From the NCBI RefSeq assembly GCF_016827595.1, contig NZ_JAECMS010000002.1:186001-250000 (forward strand): DNA of 64,000 nt, written 5' to 3'. This document shows positions 1 through 8,142 of this stretch, piece by piece. How positions within the stretch are numbered: the stretch's first letter is position 1; every line of letters begins with the position of its first letter. The notes under the pieces are model-generated. The model saw nothing but the letters and a program-made list of their open reading frames with translations, had not been told where the DNA came from and did not search any database. The translations under genes were made by a program, and so were the position numbers. This DNA is from Luteirhabdus pelagi. GTDB lineage: Bacteria > Bacteroidota > Bacteroidia > Flavobacteriales > Flavobacteriaceae.

Positions 1-1316
1 TCTCCTCTACTTCGAATCGGAAATTTACCATTCTCATAGGCCAAATTCCCATTAATAAAGGTATGGGTAATCCTTGAGGCAAAAGTTGTGCCTTCAAAAG
101 GTGACCAGCCGCATTTAAACAAAATATTCCCTTCATTAACCGTCCATGGACTCTGTGGATCTATTAAGACTAAATCGGCCTTATAGCCTTTTCGGATATA
201 ACCTCTGTCCTTAATTTCAAACAAAATAGCAGGGTTATGAGCGGTCTTTTGAACAAGGGTTTCCATGGAAATCTTTCCTTTTTTATGCATTTCCATCAAG
301 GCAGGTAACGCATGCTGTACTAACGGTCCGCCCGAAGGTGCTTTCGTGTACGGATTGTTTTTCTCTTCCTTGGTATGCGGTGCGTGGTCGGTGGCAATCA
401 CATCGATACGATCGTCGTTAAGAGCTTTCCAAAGCCCCTCGCGATCCTTTTCGGCCTTTACTGCAGGATTCCATTTTATACGACTTCCTTTCTTTTCATA
501 GTCTTTGTCTGTAAACCATAGATGATGAATGCAAACCTCTGCGGTAATTTTCTTTTCTGAAAGTGGAATTTTATTGGTGAATAGCTTCGTCTCTTTTGCC
601 GTAGAGAGGTGAAAAACATGGAGACGCGCTCCTGTTTTCTTCGCTAATTCGATGGCTTTTGAAGAAGAGATGTAACAGGCATCTTCACTTCTGATGATAG
701 GGTGAAGCGACATCGGAATATCGTCGCCATATTCTTCCGTATATTTTTTCAGATTCTTTCGAATCGTGTCTTCATCTTCGCAATGTGCTGAAATAAGCAG
801 CTTCGTTTTACTGAAGATGTTTTCGATTGTTTTTGGATCATCGACCAGCATATTTCCGGTAGAAGAGCCCAAGAAAAGCTTTAGACCAGCAACCTTTTGG
901 GGATCTACTTTTAAGATTTCATCCAGATTGTCGTTAGTGCCTCCAAACATGAAGCTATAGTTTGCCCAGGACGTTTTTTTAGCGATCGCAAATTTGTCTT
1001 CCAACAACTCGATAGTAGTTGCTTGTGGAACGGTATTCGGCATTTCGATAAACGAAGTAATACCCCCTGCAACCGCTGCTTTCGATTCGGTTTCTATAGT
1101 GGCTTTGTGGGTAAGTCCCGGCTCCCTAAAATGAACCTGATCGTCGATCATTCCAGGGATTAAATACTGACCATCGGCATCAATTACCTTCGTGTCGGCC
1201 GATTTCACACTTATATTCTCTGCAATTTCAGCGATTCTGTCGCCTTCAATACAGACATCACCCCTAAATTGGGTGCCTTCATTTACAATCATTGCATTTT
1301 TGATTAATATCGTCAT
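1..1316 (-). CDS. pyrC: Dihydroorotase, C-terminus cut by window edge
   Basis: Amidohydrolase that cyclises carbamoyl-aspartate to dihydroorotate in pyrimidine synthesis (cytosolic). I translated it from the ATG at 1316; 438 codons are open to the left edge, so only the last few residues are missing. Visible features are the N-terminal beta strand domain, the metal-site segment IDDQVHFREPG near residue 58, HCED near 160, CIHHLW near 230 and ATDHAPHT near 300. The usual DxHxH reads DDQVH here, which I recall as common in Bacteroidota homologues. It starts 4 nt after the mannosyltransferase stop and probably shares its promoter. Confidence 0.9.
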   Translation of the reverse strand, partial: MTILIKNAMIVNEGTQFRGDVCIEGDRIAEIAENISVKSADTKVIDADGQYLIPGMIDDQVHFREPGLTHKATIETESKAAVAGGITSFIEMPNTVPQATTIELLEDKFAIAKKTSWANYSFMFGGTNDNLDEILKVDPQKVAGLKLFLGSSTGNMLVDDPKTIENIFSKTKLLISAHCEDEDTIRKNLKKYTEEYGDDIPMSLHPIIRSEDACYISSSKAIELAKKTGARLHVFHLSTAKETKLFTNKIPLSEKKITAEVCIHHLWFTDKDYEKKGSRIKWNPAVKAEKDREGLWKALNDDRIDVIATDHAPHTKEEKNNPYTKAPSGGPLVQHALPALMEMHKKGKISMETLVQKTAHNPAILFEIKDRGYIRKGYKADLVLIDPQSPWTVNEGNILFKCGWSPFEGTTFASRITHTFINGNLAYENGKFPIRSRG

Positions 1317-1320
1317 CTAA

Positions 1321-2061
1321 TCAAATTTCATTAAAATTATTTTTTCCAAAGATACTTTTCAGCTTCATCTTTAGTACTCCAAAAATAGCTTCCGAAATAA
1401 TACCGCCGCTCATTTTGGATTCTCCTCTTGTTCTATCGGTAAAGATTACGGGGACTTCGGTGATTTTAAAGTTGGCTAAATACGCTTTGAACTTCATTTC
1501 AATCTGAAACGCATAGCCTACGAATTGTATTTTGTCAAGATTGATTTTTTCTAGCACCTTCCTCCTATAACATACAAAACCGGCAGTTGTATCATAAATA
1601 TCCATTCCGGTAATAAGCCGAACATACTTGGATGCTACCCATGACATCAAGACTCGGCTCATAGGCCAATTTACAACATTCACACCTTTCACATAGCGCG
1701 ACCCGATACTCATATCAGCCTCGTCTCGATGACAAGCATTAAACAACCGGATAAGATCGTTAGGATTATGCGAAAAATCGGCATCCATTTCAAAAACATA
1801 GTCATACTCTCTTGCCAATGCCCACTTGAAACCAGCGATATACGCCGTTCCCAACCCTGCCTTTTCTTTTCTATTCAGAAGGAAAAGCGTATCCTTATAT
1901 TCGGTCTGCAGATTGCGAACCGTCTCTGCTGTGCCATCGGGAGAGTTATCGTCTACGACTAAGATATCGAAGCTGCGTTGTAAGGCAAAAACATTCCGCA
2001 ATAATCGCGCAATGTTCTCATTTTCATTATAAGTGGGTATTACCACGACTGCCTTAGGCAT
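1321..2061 (-). CDS. Polyprenol monophosphomannose synthase (GT2 family)
   Basis: Family 2 glycosyltransferase of the dolichol/polyprenol-phosphate mannose synthase type, 246 aa. It begins with VVIPTYNENENI, followed by VVDDNSPDGT and the metal/nucleotide motif EMDADFSHNPND near residue 92. GSRYVKG and DTTAGFVCYRRKVL are also typical. It has no C-terminal membrane domain, so it should act as a soluble or peripheral enzyme on the inner face of the membrane, moving a sugar from an NDP-sugar to a polyprenyl phosphate. A perfect -7 box lies 17 nt upstream and pyrC follows closely, so the two are likely co-transcribed. Confidence 0.88.
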   Translation of the reverse strand: MPKAVVVIPTYNENENIARLLRNVFALQRSFDILVVDDNSPDGTAETVRNLQTEYKDTLFLLNRKEKAGLGTAYIAGFKWALAREYDYVFEMDADFSHNPNDLIRLFNACHRDEADMSIGSRYVKGVNVVNWPMSRVLMSWVASKYVRLITGMDIYDTTAGFVCYRRKVLEKINLDKIQFVGYAFQIEMKFKAYLANFKITEVPVIFTDRTRGESKMSGGIISEAIFGVLKMKLKSIFGKNNFNEI

Positions 2062-2077
2062 AAACGCTCTTTTTGCG

Positions 2078-2085
2078 CAAATGTA
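2078..2085 (-). promoter_or_regulatory. -7 promoter element for the mannosyltransferase-pyrC operon
   Basis: TACATTTG on the minus strand matches the Bacteroidota -7 consensus TAnnTTTG exactly. It predicts a transcript start near 2074 and a 13-nt leader before the ATG at 2061. Confidence 0.7.
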
Positions 2086-2156
2086 CCGCTTTTTTGCTCA
2101 ATTTCGCGAGCAGAACCTATTCGAAAAATTGGCTTTATCTGCACAAATTATACCTG

Positions 2157-2164
2157 TATCTTTG
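2157..2164 (+). promoter_or_regulatory. -7 promoter element for DUF4271-hemD
   Basis: TATCTTTG matches TAnnTTTG exactly. The predicted transcript start near 2168 excludes any start codon further upstream (an ATG at 2073 is open in frame) and supports the GTG at 2181. Confidence 0.7.
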
Positions 2165-2180
2165 TTGCAAAACCCAAGGC

Positions 2181-2834
2181 GTGCAGTACCTTCCAAGACA
2201 AGTAGAATCGCAAGATAGCATCATATTACTCTGCATGATGTTCTTTTTGCTTTTGGTAGTCGCCAAATTGTTTTATCCAAGACGGTTCCAAGAGTTTATT
2301 GCGTTGGCAGTAAATGATAAATATTTTTTGGTTCAGGGACGTGACGACAATTTATGGCATCCCTTCAACATACTATTGTTTCTGGCCCAATGGATATCGG
2401 TCTCTCTGTTTCTATATTTAATCGTTAGTAAATGGGCACCGGAACGTGTAGCAACATCTCCTTATGTACTGCTTCAAATAGCCACAGCTTATGCCGTATT
2501 TGTAATGGTAAAGGCGCTATTGGAAAAGATTATTGGCGATGTGTTTTCCATATCCAATATTATTAATCGATATCTCTATCAAAAACTGACCTTACGAAGT
2601 CTGATTGCCATTTTCTTATTTATAGGAAATCTTATTTTCTATTTTATTTGGTCACCAACAGTAACCGGAATTGTTCTTTTTTCAGCAACCACCCTAGTGC
2701 TGTTGGGTATTTCGCTGTTTTACAGTTATAAAGGAAATAGTAATATGATTTCCAACAATTTGTTTTATTTTATTTTGTATCTTTGCGCACTTGAAATTTC
2801 ACCGTACCTCATCCTCTATAAAGTAGTGATTTAG
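2181..2834 (+). CDS. DUF4271 family integral membrane protein
   Basis: A 217-aa membrane protein of the DUF4271 family, which I know mainly from Bacteroidota; function unknown. It has an N-terminal stretch VQYLPRQVESQDS, then about five to six hydrophobic segments (around residues 16-30, 62-80, 95-110, 140-155, 158-175 and 195-212), with KLFYPRRFQEFI after the first helix as in the family. The frame is open from an ATG at 2073, but the promoter box at 2157-2164 lies inside that extension, so I chose GTG 2181 (leader about 13 nt). hemD follows 30 nt later and probably belongs to the same operon. Confidence 0.75.
   Translation: MQYLPRQVESQDSIILLCMMFFLLLVVAKLFYPRRFQEFIALAVNDKYFLVQGRDDNLWHPFNILLFLAQWISVSLFLYLIVSKWAPERVATSPYVLLQIATAYAVFVMVKALLEKIIGDVFSISNIINRYLYQKLTLRSLIAIFLFIGNLIFYFIWSPTVTGIVLFSATTLVLLGISLFYSYKGNSNMISNNLFYFILYLCALEISPYLILYKVVI
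2778..2785 (+). promoter_or_regulatory. Possible internal promoter for hemD
   Basis: TATCTTTG, an exact -7 consensus match, lies inside the end of the DUF4271 gene. The predicted leader to the hemD ATG would be about 75 nt, longer than elsewhere in the window, so this is less certain. Confidence 0.4.
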
Positions 2835-2864
2835 AACGTATGGTGATGCCTAAAACCATGATGT

Positions 2865-3611
2865 ATGAAAGTGAAAACTATTTTAGTTTCCCAACCCGAA
2901 CCGAAGGTGGAAAACTCTCCTTATTTTGACTTAATTGAAAGACAAAAGGTAAAAATAGATTTCATACCCTTTATTCATGTCGAAGGGGTTTCAAGTAAGG
3001 AAGTAAGAACTCAAAAAGTCGATTTATCGAAGCATACGGCTATCATTCTCACCAGCCGAAATGCAGTAGATCATTTCTTCCGAATCGCCAAGGAAATGCG
3101 TTTTAACGTACCAGACTCGATGAAGTATTTTTGTCAGAGTGAAGCTGTGGCGTATTACCTCCAAAAATACGTCGTATACCGTAAGCGAAAGATATACGTA
3201 GGAAAGCGAACTTTTCAGGAATTGATTCCACTTATAAAAAAGTATAAAAACGAAAAGTTCCTATTGCCTTCCTCCGATAAGTTAAAGCCTATCGTACCTG
3301 AGTTACTTGATGAACTAAAAATTGAATGGAAGCAAGCAGTTTTTTATAGAACGGTTGTAAGCGACCTTTCCGACTTACGGGATGTGTATTATGACATTTT
3401 AGTGTTTTTTAGTCCGAGTGGTATCATCTCCTTATTGGAGAATTTCCCAGATTTCAAGCAAAACGATACACGCATAGCGGTATTTGGAAACACGACCGTA
3501 AAGGCTGCGACCGATAACGGATTGCGAGTGGACATTAAGGCACCTACGCCAGAAAATCCTTCTATGACTATGGCGTTGGAAAACTACATCAAACAGGTGA
3601 ATAAGAAGTAG
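2865..3611 (+). CDS. hemD: Uroporphyrinogen-III synthase
   Basis: Cytosolic enzyme that closes hydroxymethylbilane to uroporphyrinogen III with inversion of ring D, in haem and sirohaem synthesis. The 248-aa protein shows the two-domain HemD pattern: ILVSQPEP at the start, HTAIILTSRNAVDHFF near residue 65, KFLLPSSDKL around 135, then DILVFFSPSGIISLLENF and the C-terminal AVFGNTTVKAATDNGLRV with a PTPENPSM segment. The family is poorly conserved in sequence but these landmarks fit. Other ATGs just upstream are out of frame. A strong bidirectional terminator follows. Confidence 0.88.
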   Translation: MKVKTILVSQPEPKVENSPYFDLIERQKVKIDFIPFIHVEGVSSKEVRTQKVDLSKHTAIILTSRNAVDHFFRIAKEMRFNVPDSMKYFCQSEAVAYYLQKYVVYRKRKIYVGKRTFQELIPLIKKYKNEKFLLPSSDKLKPIVPELLDELKIEWKQAVFYRTVVSDLSDLRDVYYDILVFFSPSGIISLLENFPDFKQNDTRIAVFGNTTVKAATDNGLRVDIKAPTPENPSMTMALENYIKQVNKK

Positions 3612-3635
3612 TTTCTTTTCTTAACTTAATAGCAT

Positions 3636-3671
3636 AAAAAAAGCGGGCTGATAATCAGCCCGCTTTTTTTT
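3636..3671. terminator. Bidirectional terminator between hemD and pckA
   Basis: The stem GCGGGCTGA/TCAGCCCGC with a 3-nt loop is flanked by A7 on the left and T8 on the right, so it serves the two convergent genes hemD (+) and pckA (-). Confidence 0.9.
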
Positions 3672-3689
3672 ATAAGTATTTAACTTTGA

Positions 3690-5291
3690 TTATCCTTCCA
3701 AGGGAGCACCCGACATAATTTCGTCGTTCGCGTATTCTTCAAATTTCTTGAAGTTATCCTTGAATGAAGAAGCCAATTCCTTCGCCTGAATATCGTAGGC
3801 TTTTTTGTTTTTCCACGTTTCTTTCGGGTTCAATACTTCCGAAGGCACATTAGGAACCGACTGTGGTACGTTCAGTCCAAAAATCGGATGCTGTTCATAA
3901 TTAGCATCTTCCAATTCGCCATTCAATGCAGCTGTAATCATAGCCCGCGTATACTTCAGTTTCATTCTGCTTCCTATACCGTGCGGACCACCTGTCCAAC
4001 CCGTGTTTATCAACCATACATTTACACCAGATGCTTTCATCTTGGCACTTAACATTTCAGCGTATTTCGTTGGATGAAGCGGCATAAAAGGCGCTCCAAA
4101 GCACGCTGAGAAACTCGGTACGGGCTCGTCAATTCCTGCTTCTGTCCCAGCTACCTTCGCCGTATAACCACTGATAAAATGGTAGGCTGCCTGTCCTGGT
4201 GTTAGCTTTGAAATAGGAGGCAACACACCAAAAGCATCGGCAGTTAGGAAAAAGATGTTCTTAGGATTTTTTCCTATTGAAGGTTGCTGAATATTATTGA
4301 TATGGTATATAGGATAGCTAACTCTGGTATTTTGTGTAATACTGGTATCGGCAAAATCTACTTCCCCATTTTCATCCATGATGACATTCTCTAGAATAGC
4401 ACCAGGTTTAATAGCATTGTAGATATCTGGTTCATTTTCTTCTGAAAGGTTGATGACTTTTGCATAACAACCTCCTTCAAAGTTGAAGATCGTGTCTTCT
4501 GCAGTCCAACCGTGCTCATCGTCACCGATTAATTTACGATTAGGATCGGCGGAAAGTGTCGTTTTTCCCGTTCCTGAAAGTCCAAAAAAGATCGCGGTTT
4601 CACCATCCTCGCCAACATTTGCCGAGCAGTGCATTGGCAAGGTATTCTTATCTACCGGTAGTATAAAGTTCAATGCAGAGAAAATTCCCTTTTTTATTTC
4701 ACCTGTATATCCCGTTCCACCGATAAGTGCAATTTTTTTGGCAAAGTTTAGAATTGCAAAATTATGTTTGCGCGTTCCATCTACTTCAGGATCGGCCATA
4801 AAGCCGGGTGCATTCACCACTAGCCATTCTGGATCGAACCCCTCCAATTCCTCTTCCGCGGGTCGTAAAAACATATTATGGGCAAACATATTGCTCCATG
4901 GATATTCATTAATTACACGAATGTTCAAACGGTAATTATCGTCGGCACAGGCATAACTGTCCCGTACGTAAATTTCTTTTTCCGATAAATAATCGGTTAC
5001 CTTGTCATACAAATCATCGAACATTTTTGTGGGGAAAGGAATGTTGATGTTGCCCCACCATACCTTATCACGGGTAATATCGTCCTTTACAATAAAGCGG
5101 TCCTTGGGGGAACGACCGGTAAACTCGCCGGTATTCACCGCTAAAGCGCCACTGGAAGCTTCTTTGCCCTGGCCCTTTTGGATAGTTTCATTGTGGAGTT
5201 CTTGTGAGGAGAGTTGGTATTTTGCTTTCGCGTTTTTGATTCCGTATTTTTCTAACGAAATCGTTTTCGTAGTTTGGTTACTATCTACCAT
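3690..5291 (-). CDS. pckA: Phosphoenolpyruvate carboxykinase (ATP)
   Basis: ATP-dependent PEP carboxykinase, the first committed step of gluconeogenesis (oxaloacetate + ATP to PEP + CO2 + ADP). The 533-aa length is normal for the family. The P-loop FGLSGTGKTTLSADP and the metal-binding IGDDEHGW are present, with FTGRSPKDRF near the N-terminus and INTGWTGG near the C-terminus. The frame stays open 34 codons upstream, but that extension is hydrophobic, unlike the family, and lies over the -7 box at 5317-5324, so the ATG at 5291 (MVDSNQTTK) is chosen. Confidence 0.95.
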   Translation of the reverse strand: MVDSNQTTKTISLEKYGIKNAKAKYQLSSQELHNETIQKGQGKEASSGALAVNTGEFTGRSPKDRFIVKDDITRDKVWWGNINIPFPTKMFDDLYDKVTDYLSEKEIYVRDSYACADDNYRLNIRVINEYPWSNMFAHNMFLRPAEEELEGFDPEWLVVNAPGFMADPEVDGTRKHNFAILNFAKKIALIGGTGYTGEIKKGIFSALNFILPVDKNTLPMHCSANVGEDGETAIFFGLSGTGKTTLSADPNRKLIGDDEHGWTAEDTIFNFEGGCYAKVINLSEENEPDIYNAIKPGAILENVIMDENGEVDFADTSITQNTRVSYPIYHINNIQQPSIGKNPKNIFFLTADAFGVLPPISKLTPGQAAYHFISGYTAKVAGTEAGIDEPVPSFSACFGAPFMPLHPTKYAEMLSAKMKASGVNVWLINTGWTGGPHGIGSRMKLKYTRAMITAALNGELEDANYEQHPIFGLNVPQSVPNVPSEVLNPKETWKNKKAYDIQAKELASSFKDNFKKFEEYANDEIMSGAPLEG

Positions 5292-5316
5292 AACGTAGTT
5301 TAATTGTTGTGGACTG

Positions 5317-5324
5317 CAAAAATA
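5317..5324 (-). promoter_or_regulatory. -7 promoter element for pckA
   Basis: TATTTTTG on the minus strand matches the consensus. The predicted start of transcription is about 22 nt before the ATG at 5291. Confidence 0.6.
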
Positions 5325-5368
5325 AGAATTCTGAAACAGAAAGCCCTTAAAGCAAAGTCGTTTTGTTT

Positions 5369-5761
5369 TTACTTTAACGAATACAAGCCCCAAGCTAGCC
5401 GAAACCAGCCTATTATTAAGAGGCTACCTCCTATTGGGGTAATGGGGCCTAAGAATGAAACGGTAAAGGAGACTACATCCTGAAGTGCTAAAAGATAAAT
5501 TGAACCAGAAAATAAGAGCACTCCTAGCAGAAATAATCGAAATACCCATTTTTGGGTTGCTTCTGAGATACCGGTAACCATTCCCAAAAACAATAAGGCG
5601 AAAACATGGTACATCTGATAACGAACGCCCGTTTCAAAACTGCTAACGGCAGTATCGTCTACCAGTTTTTTTAGTCCGTGTGCTCCAAAGGCGCCAATTA
5701 TGACAGTAATCGCTCCTAAAATTGCTGCCGTGACGAGTATTTTTTTCTGAATTTGAGTCAT
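5369..5761 (-). CDS. DUF423 family small membrane protein
   Basis: A 130-aa protein of the DUF423 (YgdD/TMEM256-like) family, function unknown. It has four hydrophobic helices and the family signature ILGAITVIIGAFGAHGLKK followed by FETGVRYQMYHVFALLFLG and the late FSGSIYLLAL. The start at 5761 (MTQIQKKIL) fits the family N-terminus; an in-frame ATG at 5776 is also possible. The first in-frame ATG at 5827 lies upstream of the -7 box and is rejected. Confidence 0.82.
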   Translation of the reverse strand: MTQIQKKILVTAAILGAITVIIGAFGAHGLKKLVDDTAVSSFETGVRYQMYHVFALLFLGMVTGISEATQKWVFRLFLLGVLLFSGSIYLLALQDVVSFTVSFLGPITPIGGSLLIIGWFRLAWGLYSLK

Positions 5762-5808
5762 AGGTTCCAAAGGCATTTTAGTATTTTCGTTTTCATAACA
5801 AACGACTA

Positions 5809-5816
5809 CAAAATTA
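5809..5816 (-). promoter_or_regulatory. -7 promoter element for the DUF423 gene
   Basis: TAATTTTG on the minus strand matches TAnnTTTG. It lies between the first in-frame ATG at 5827 and the likelier starts at 5776 and 5761. Confidence 0.55.
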
Positions 5817-5829
5817 CTAAATTCCATAC

Positions 5830-7200
5830 ATGCGAAATATTTTAATAATCGGCGCTGGGCGTTCGGCTAGTAGCTTGATTCACTATTTATTAGACAAGTC
5901 CGAAGCAGAAGAATTATTTCTAACCATCGGCGACATCAATCTTCAAAATGCACAAAAACTGAGTGGCGATCATCCCAATTCGAGAGCTATTATGCTCGAT
6001 ATCTTTAATGATCCGGAACGAAGGGAGGCTGTCGAAGCAGCCGACTTGGTAATTAGTATGTTACCAGCTCGATACCACATTAACGTGGCAAAAGATTGCT
6101 TGGAGTTCGGAAAGCATATGGTAACCGCTTCGTATGTAAGCGATGAAATGCAATCGTTGAATGCCAAGGCAACTTCCAAAGGACTGGTGTTTATGAATGA
6201 AATCGGCCTAGACCCTGGTATCGATCACATGAGTGCTATGCAAGTTATTGATAGAATTCGCGATAACGGTGGAAAAATGTTGTTGTTTGAATCCTTTACA
6301 GGTGGCTTGGTCGCTCCTGAAAGCGATGACAATCTCTGGCATTATAAATTTACTTGGAATCCACGAAATGTTGTCGTGGCTGGACAGGGAGGCGCTGCGG
6401 AATTCATTCAGGAAGGAACCTATAAATACATTCCCTACCATCGTTTGTTCAGAAGAACGGAATTTTTGGAAATTGAAGGACACGGTCGTTTTGAAGGCTA
6501 CGCAAACCGAAATTCCTTAAAATATCGAAGCATTTATGGCTTGGAAGATGTTTTGACTTTATACCGTGGAACGATTCGTCGCGTAGGGTTCAGCAAAGCA
6601 TGGAATATGTTTGTACAGCTTGGAATGACAGATGATGGCTACACTATCCCGGATTCTGAAAACTTAAGCTATCGCGAATTTGTAAATCTGTTTCTCCCCT
6701 ATTCACCTACCGATTCGGTTGAACTCAAGATGCGCCATAACCTAAAGATCGACCAGGACGATTTGATGTGGGGGAAATTGGAAGAGCTCGATATCTTCAA
6801 CCCAAACAAAAAAATCGGCATCAAGGATGCCACGCCTGCGCAAGCCCTTCAAAAAATTCTGGAGGACAAATGGACCTTGCAACCCGATGATAAGGACATG
6901 ATTGTGATGTATCACAAATTTGGATACGAACTCGATGGTAAGAAAAAACAAATCGATAGCAATATGGTCATTATCGGAGAAGACCAAACACATACTGCGA
7001 TGGCAAAAACCGTTGGACTTCCTGTTGCCATGGCTGCTTTAAAGATTTTAAATGAAGAAATTACGACCCCTGGGGTTCAGATTCCTATTTCGAAAGAAGT
7101 GTACGAGCCCATACTTGAAGAATTAAAGGGTCACGGTATTTCGTTTAAGGAGCATTTCACCGAATACCTGGGTTATAATCCTGATAATGTGCAGGGGTAA
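5830..7200 (+). CDS. Saccharopine dehydrogenase family protein
   Basis: A 456-aa NAD(P)-dependent saccharopine dehydrogenase/reductase-like enzyme. The N-terminus is a Rossmann fold (ILIIGAGRSASSLIHYLL, then the acidic turn IGDIN), followed by VISMLPARYHINVAKDCLEFGKHMVTASY and GLDPGIDHMSA, typical of the lysine-saccharopine family. It probably works in lysine degradation through saccharopine, but the sequence does not fix the direction or cofactor. It is transcribed away from the DUF423 gene and ends at a hairpin shared with the opposing Zn-peptidase gene. Confidence 0.85.
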   Translation: MRNILIIGAGRSASSLIHYLLDKSEAEELFLTIGDINLQNAQKLSGDHPNSRAIMLDIFNDPERREAVEAADLVISMLPARYHINVAKDCLEFGKHMVTASYVSDEMQSLNAKATSKGLVFMNEIGLDPGIDHMSAMQVIDRIRDNGGKMLLFESFTGGLVAPESDDNLWHYKFTWNPRNVVVAGQGGAAEFIQEGTYKYIPYHRLFRRTEFLEIEGHGRFEGYANRNSLKYRSIYGLEDVLTLYRGTIRRVGFSKAWNMFVQLGMTDDGYTIPDSENLSYREFVNLFLPYSPTDSVELKMRHNLKIDQDDLMWGKLEELDIFNPNKKIGIKDATPAQALQKILEDKWTLQPDDKDMIVMYHKFGYELDGKKKQIDSNMVIIGEDQTHTAMAKTVGLPVAMAALKILNEEITTPGVQIPISKEVYEPILEELKGHGISFKEHFTEYLGYNPDNVQG

Positions 7201-7209
7201 AACAATAAA

Positions 7210-7246
7210 AAAATGTCACGCTTCGACAGGCTCAGCGTGACATTTT
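7210..7246. terminator. Hairpin repeat acting as bidirectional terminator
   Basis: Perfect 12-bp arms AAAATGTCACGC/GCGTGACATTTT enclose TTCGACAGGCTCA. It sits in the 64-bp gap between two convergent genes. The loop and arm text (CTTCGACAGGCTCAGCGTGACA) is a dispersed repeat type I have often seen in bacterial intergenic regions. Confidence 0.75.
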
Positions 7247-7264
7247 CTATATTCTATTCAATAA

Positions 7265-7957
7265 TTAATCTCTTCCGCCCAAAAAGATACTGACGAAATA
7301 TAAAAGCGTCGCCAATGAACCAAGCGCGGCAACTACGTACGTACGTGCTGCCCATTTTAAGGCATCTTTGGCGCCGTCATGTTCTTGTTGGGTGACCATA
7401 TTTTCTCTTTCTAACCAGGCTAATGCACGTTTACTGGCATCGAACTCCACTGGTAAAGTAATAAAGGCGAAAGCCGTCGTAACAGCGAATAGCAGGATTC
7501 CGATCAAGAAAATCGTATTTCCGATAGCACTTCCGGTGGCGAACAAAATAAGTCCCGCCATGATCACAAAGTTTGATAGCTTACTGGCCACACCTACCGC
7601 CGGTACGATGGCAGATCGCATTTTCAACCAACTGTAAGCCGTAGCATGCTGTACCGCGTGTCCAACCTCGTGGGCCGCTACCGCAGCCGCTGCAGCATTT
7701 CGCTCCATGTAGACAGGTTCACTTAGGTTGACGGTCTTTTTTGCCGGATTATAATGGTCGGTTAATTGACCTTGGGTCGAAATGACCTGCACATCGGTAA
7801 TACCGTTGTCAGCTAACATTTTTTCAGCGATTTCCTTACCGCTCATTCCATTTTGCAAGTGTACTTTCGAGTACTTCTTAAACTTACTTTTCAACTTGTT
7901 GCTCACATACATGCTCACCAAAAAGATGATACCTGCGAGTATATAATATCCAATCAT
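7265..7957 (-). CDS. YugP-like zinc metallopeptidase (membrane)
   Basis: A 230-aa neutral zinc metallopeptidase of the YugP family (Pfam Zn_peptidase_2). Helix 1 (residues 3-18) anchors it. The zinc motif HEVGHAVQH is at residues 96-104, and the third ligand region is likely LPVEFDASKRALAWLE near 185. Two further hydrophobic stretches follow (around 130-170) and one is at the C-terminus. Physiological substrate unknown. It is a single gene, facing the saccharopine dehydrogenase gene across a shared terminator. Confidence 0.85.
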   Translation of the reverse strand: MIGYYILAGIIFLVSMYVSNKLKSKFKKYSKVHLQNGMSGKEIAEKMLADNGITDVQVISTQGQLTDHYNPAKKTVNLSEPVYMERNAAAAAVAAHEVGHAVQHATAYSWLKMRSAIVPAVGVASKLSNFVIMAGLILFATGSAIGNTIFLIGILLFAVTTAFAFITLPVEFDASKRALAWLERENMVTQQEHDGAKDALKWAARTYVVAALGSLATLLYFVSIFLGGRD

Positions 7958-7980
7958 TTAATTATTTTTTTTATTTAGGT

Positions 7981-8018
7981 CTCGACTGCCTGTCCGCTTT
8001 CAGGTGGACGGTCGACTT
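7981..8018. repeat. Imperfect REP-like hairpin upstream of the YugP gene
   Basis: CGACTGCCTGTCC and GGACGGTCG pair imperfectly around GCTTTCAGGT. The text resembles the CGACTGCGCTCGAAGTG-type dispersed repeats, including the copy near 61590. Confidence 0.45.
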
Positions 8019-8142
8019 CTATATTGAAGATCCAAAACAGTCATAAATTTTCAAACTAAAGATAGCAAACCCCGTGCAAGTTTTTTAATCGCCCGCCATT
8101 TTTGAGAAATTATTAAGAATTTAGTTGACTGAAGACTCTTTC

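Noticed and set aside
4483-4935. 150-codon plus-strand frame opposite pckA
   Set aside because: It is the antisense of a well-conserved enzyme gene; product is Ser/Pro-rich and unlike any family.
5292-5393. Upstream extension of PckA by 34 codons
   Set aside because: Extension is unlike the family N-terminus and covers the -7 box at 5317-5324.
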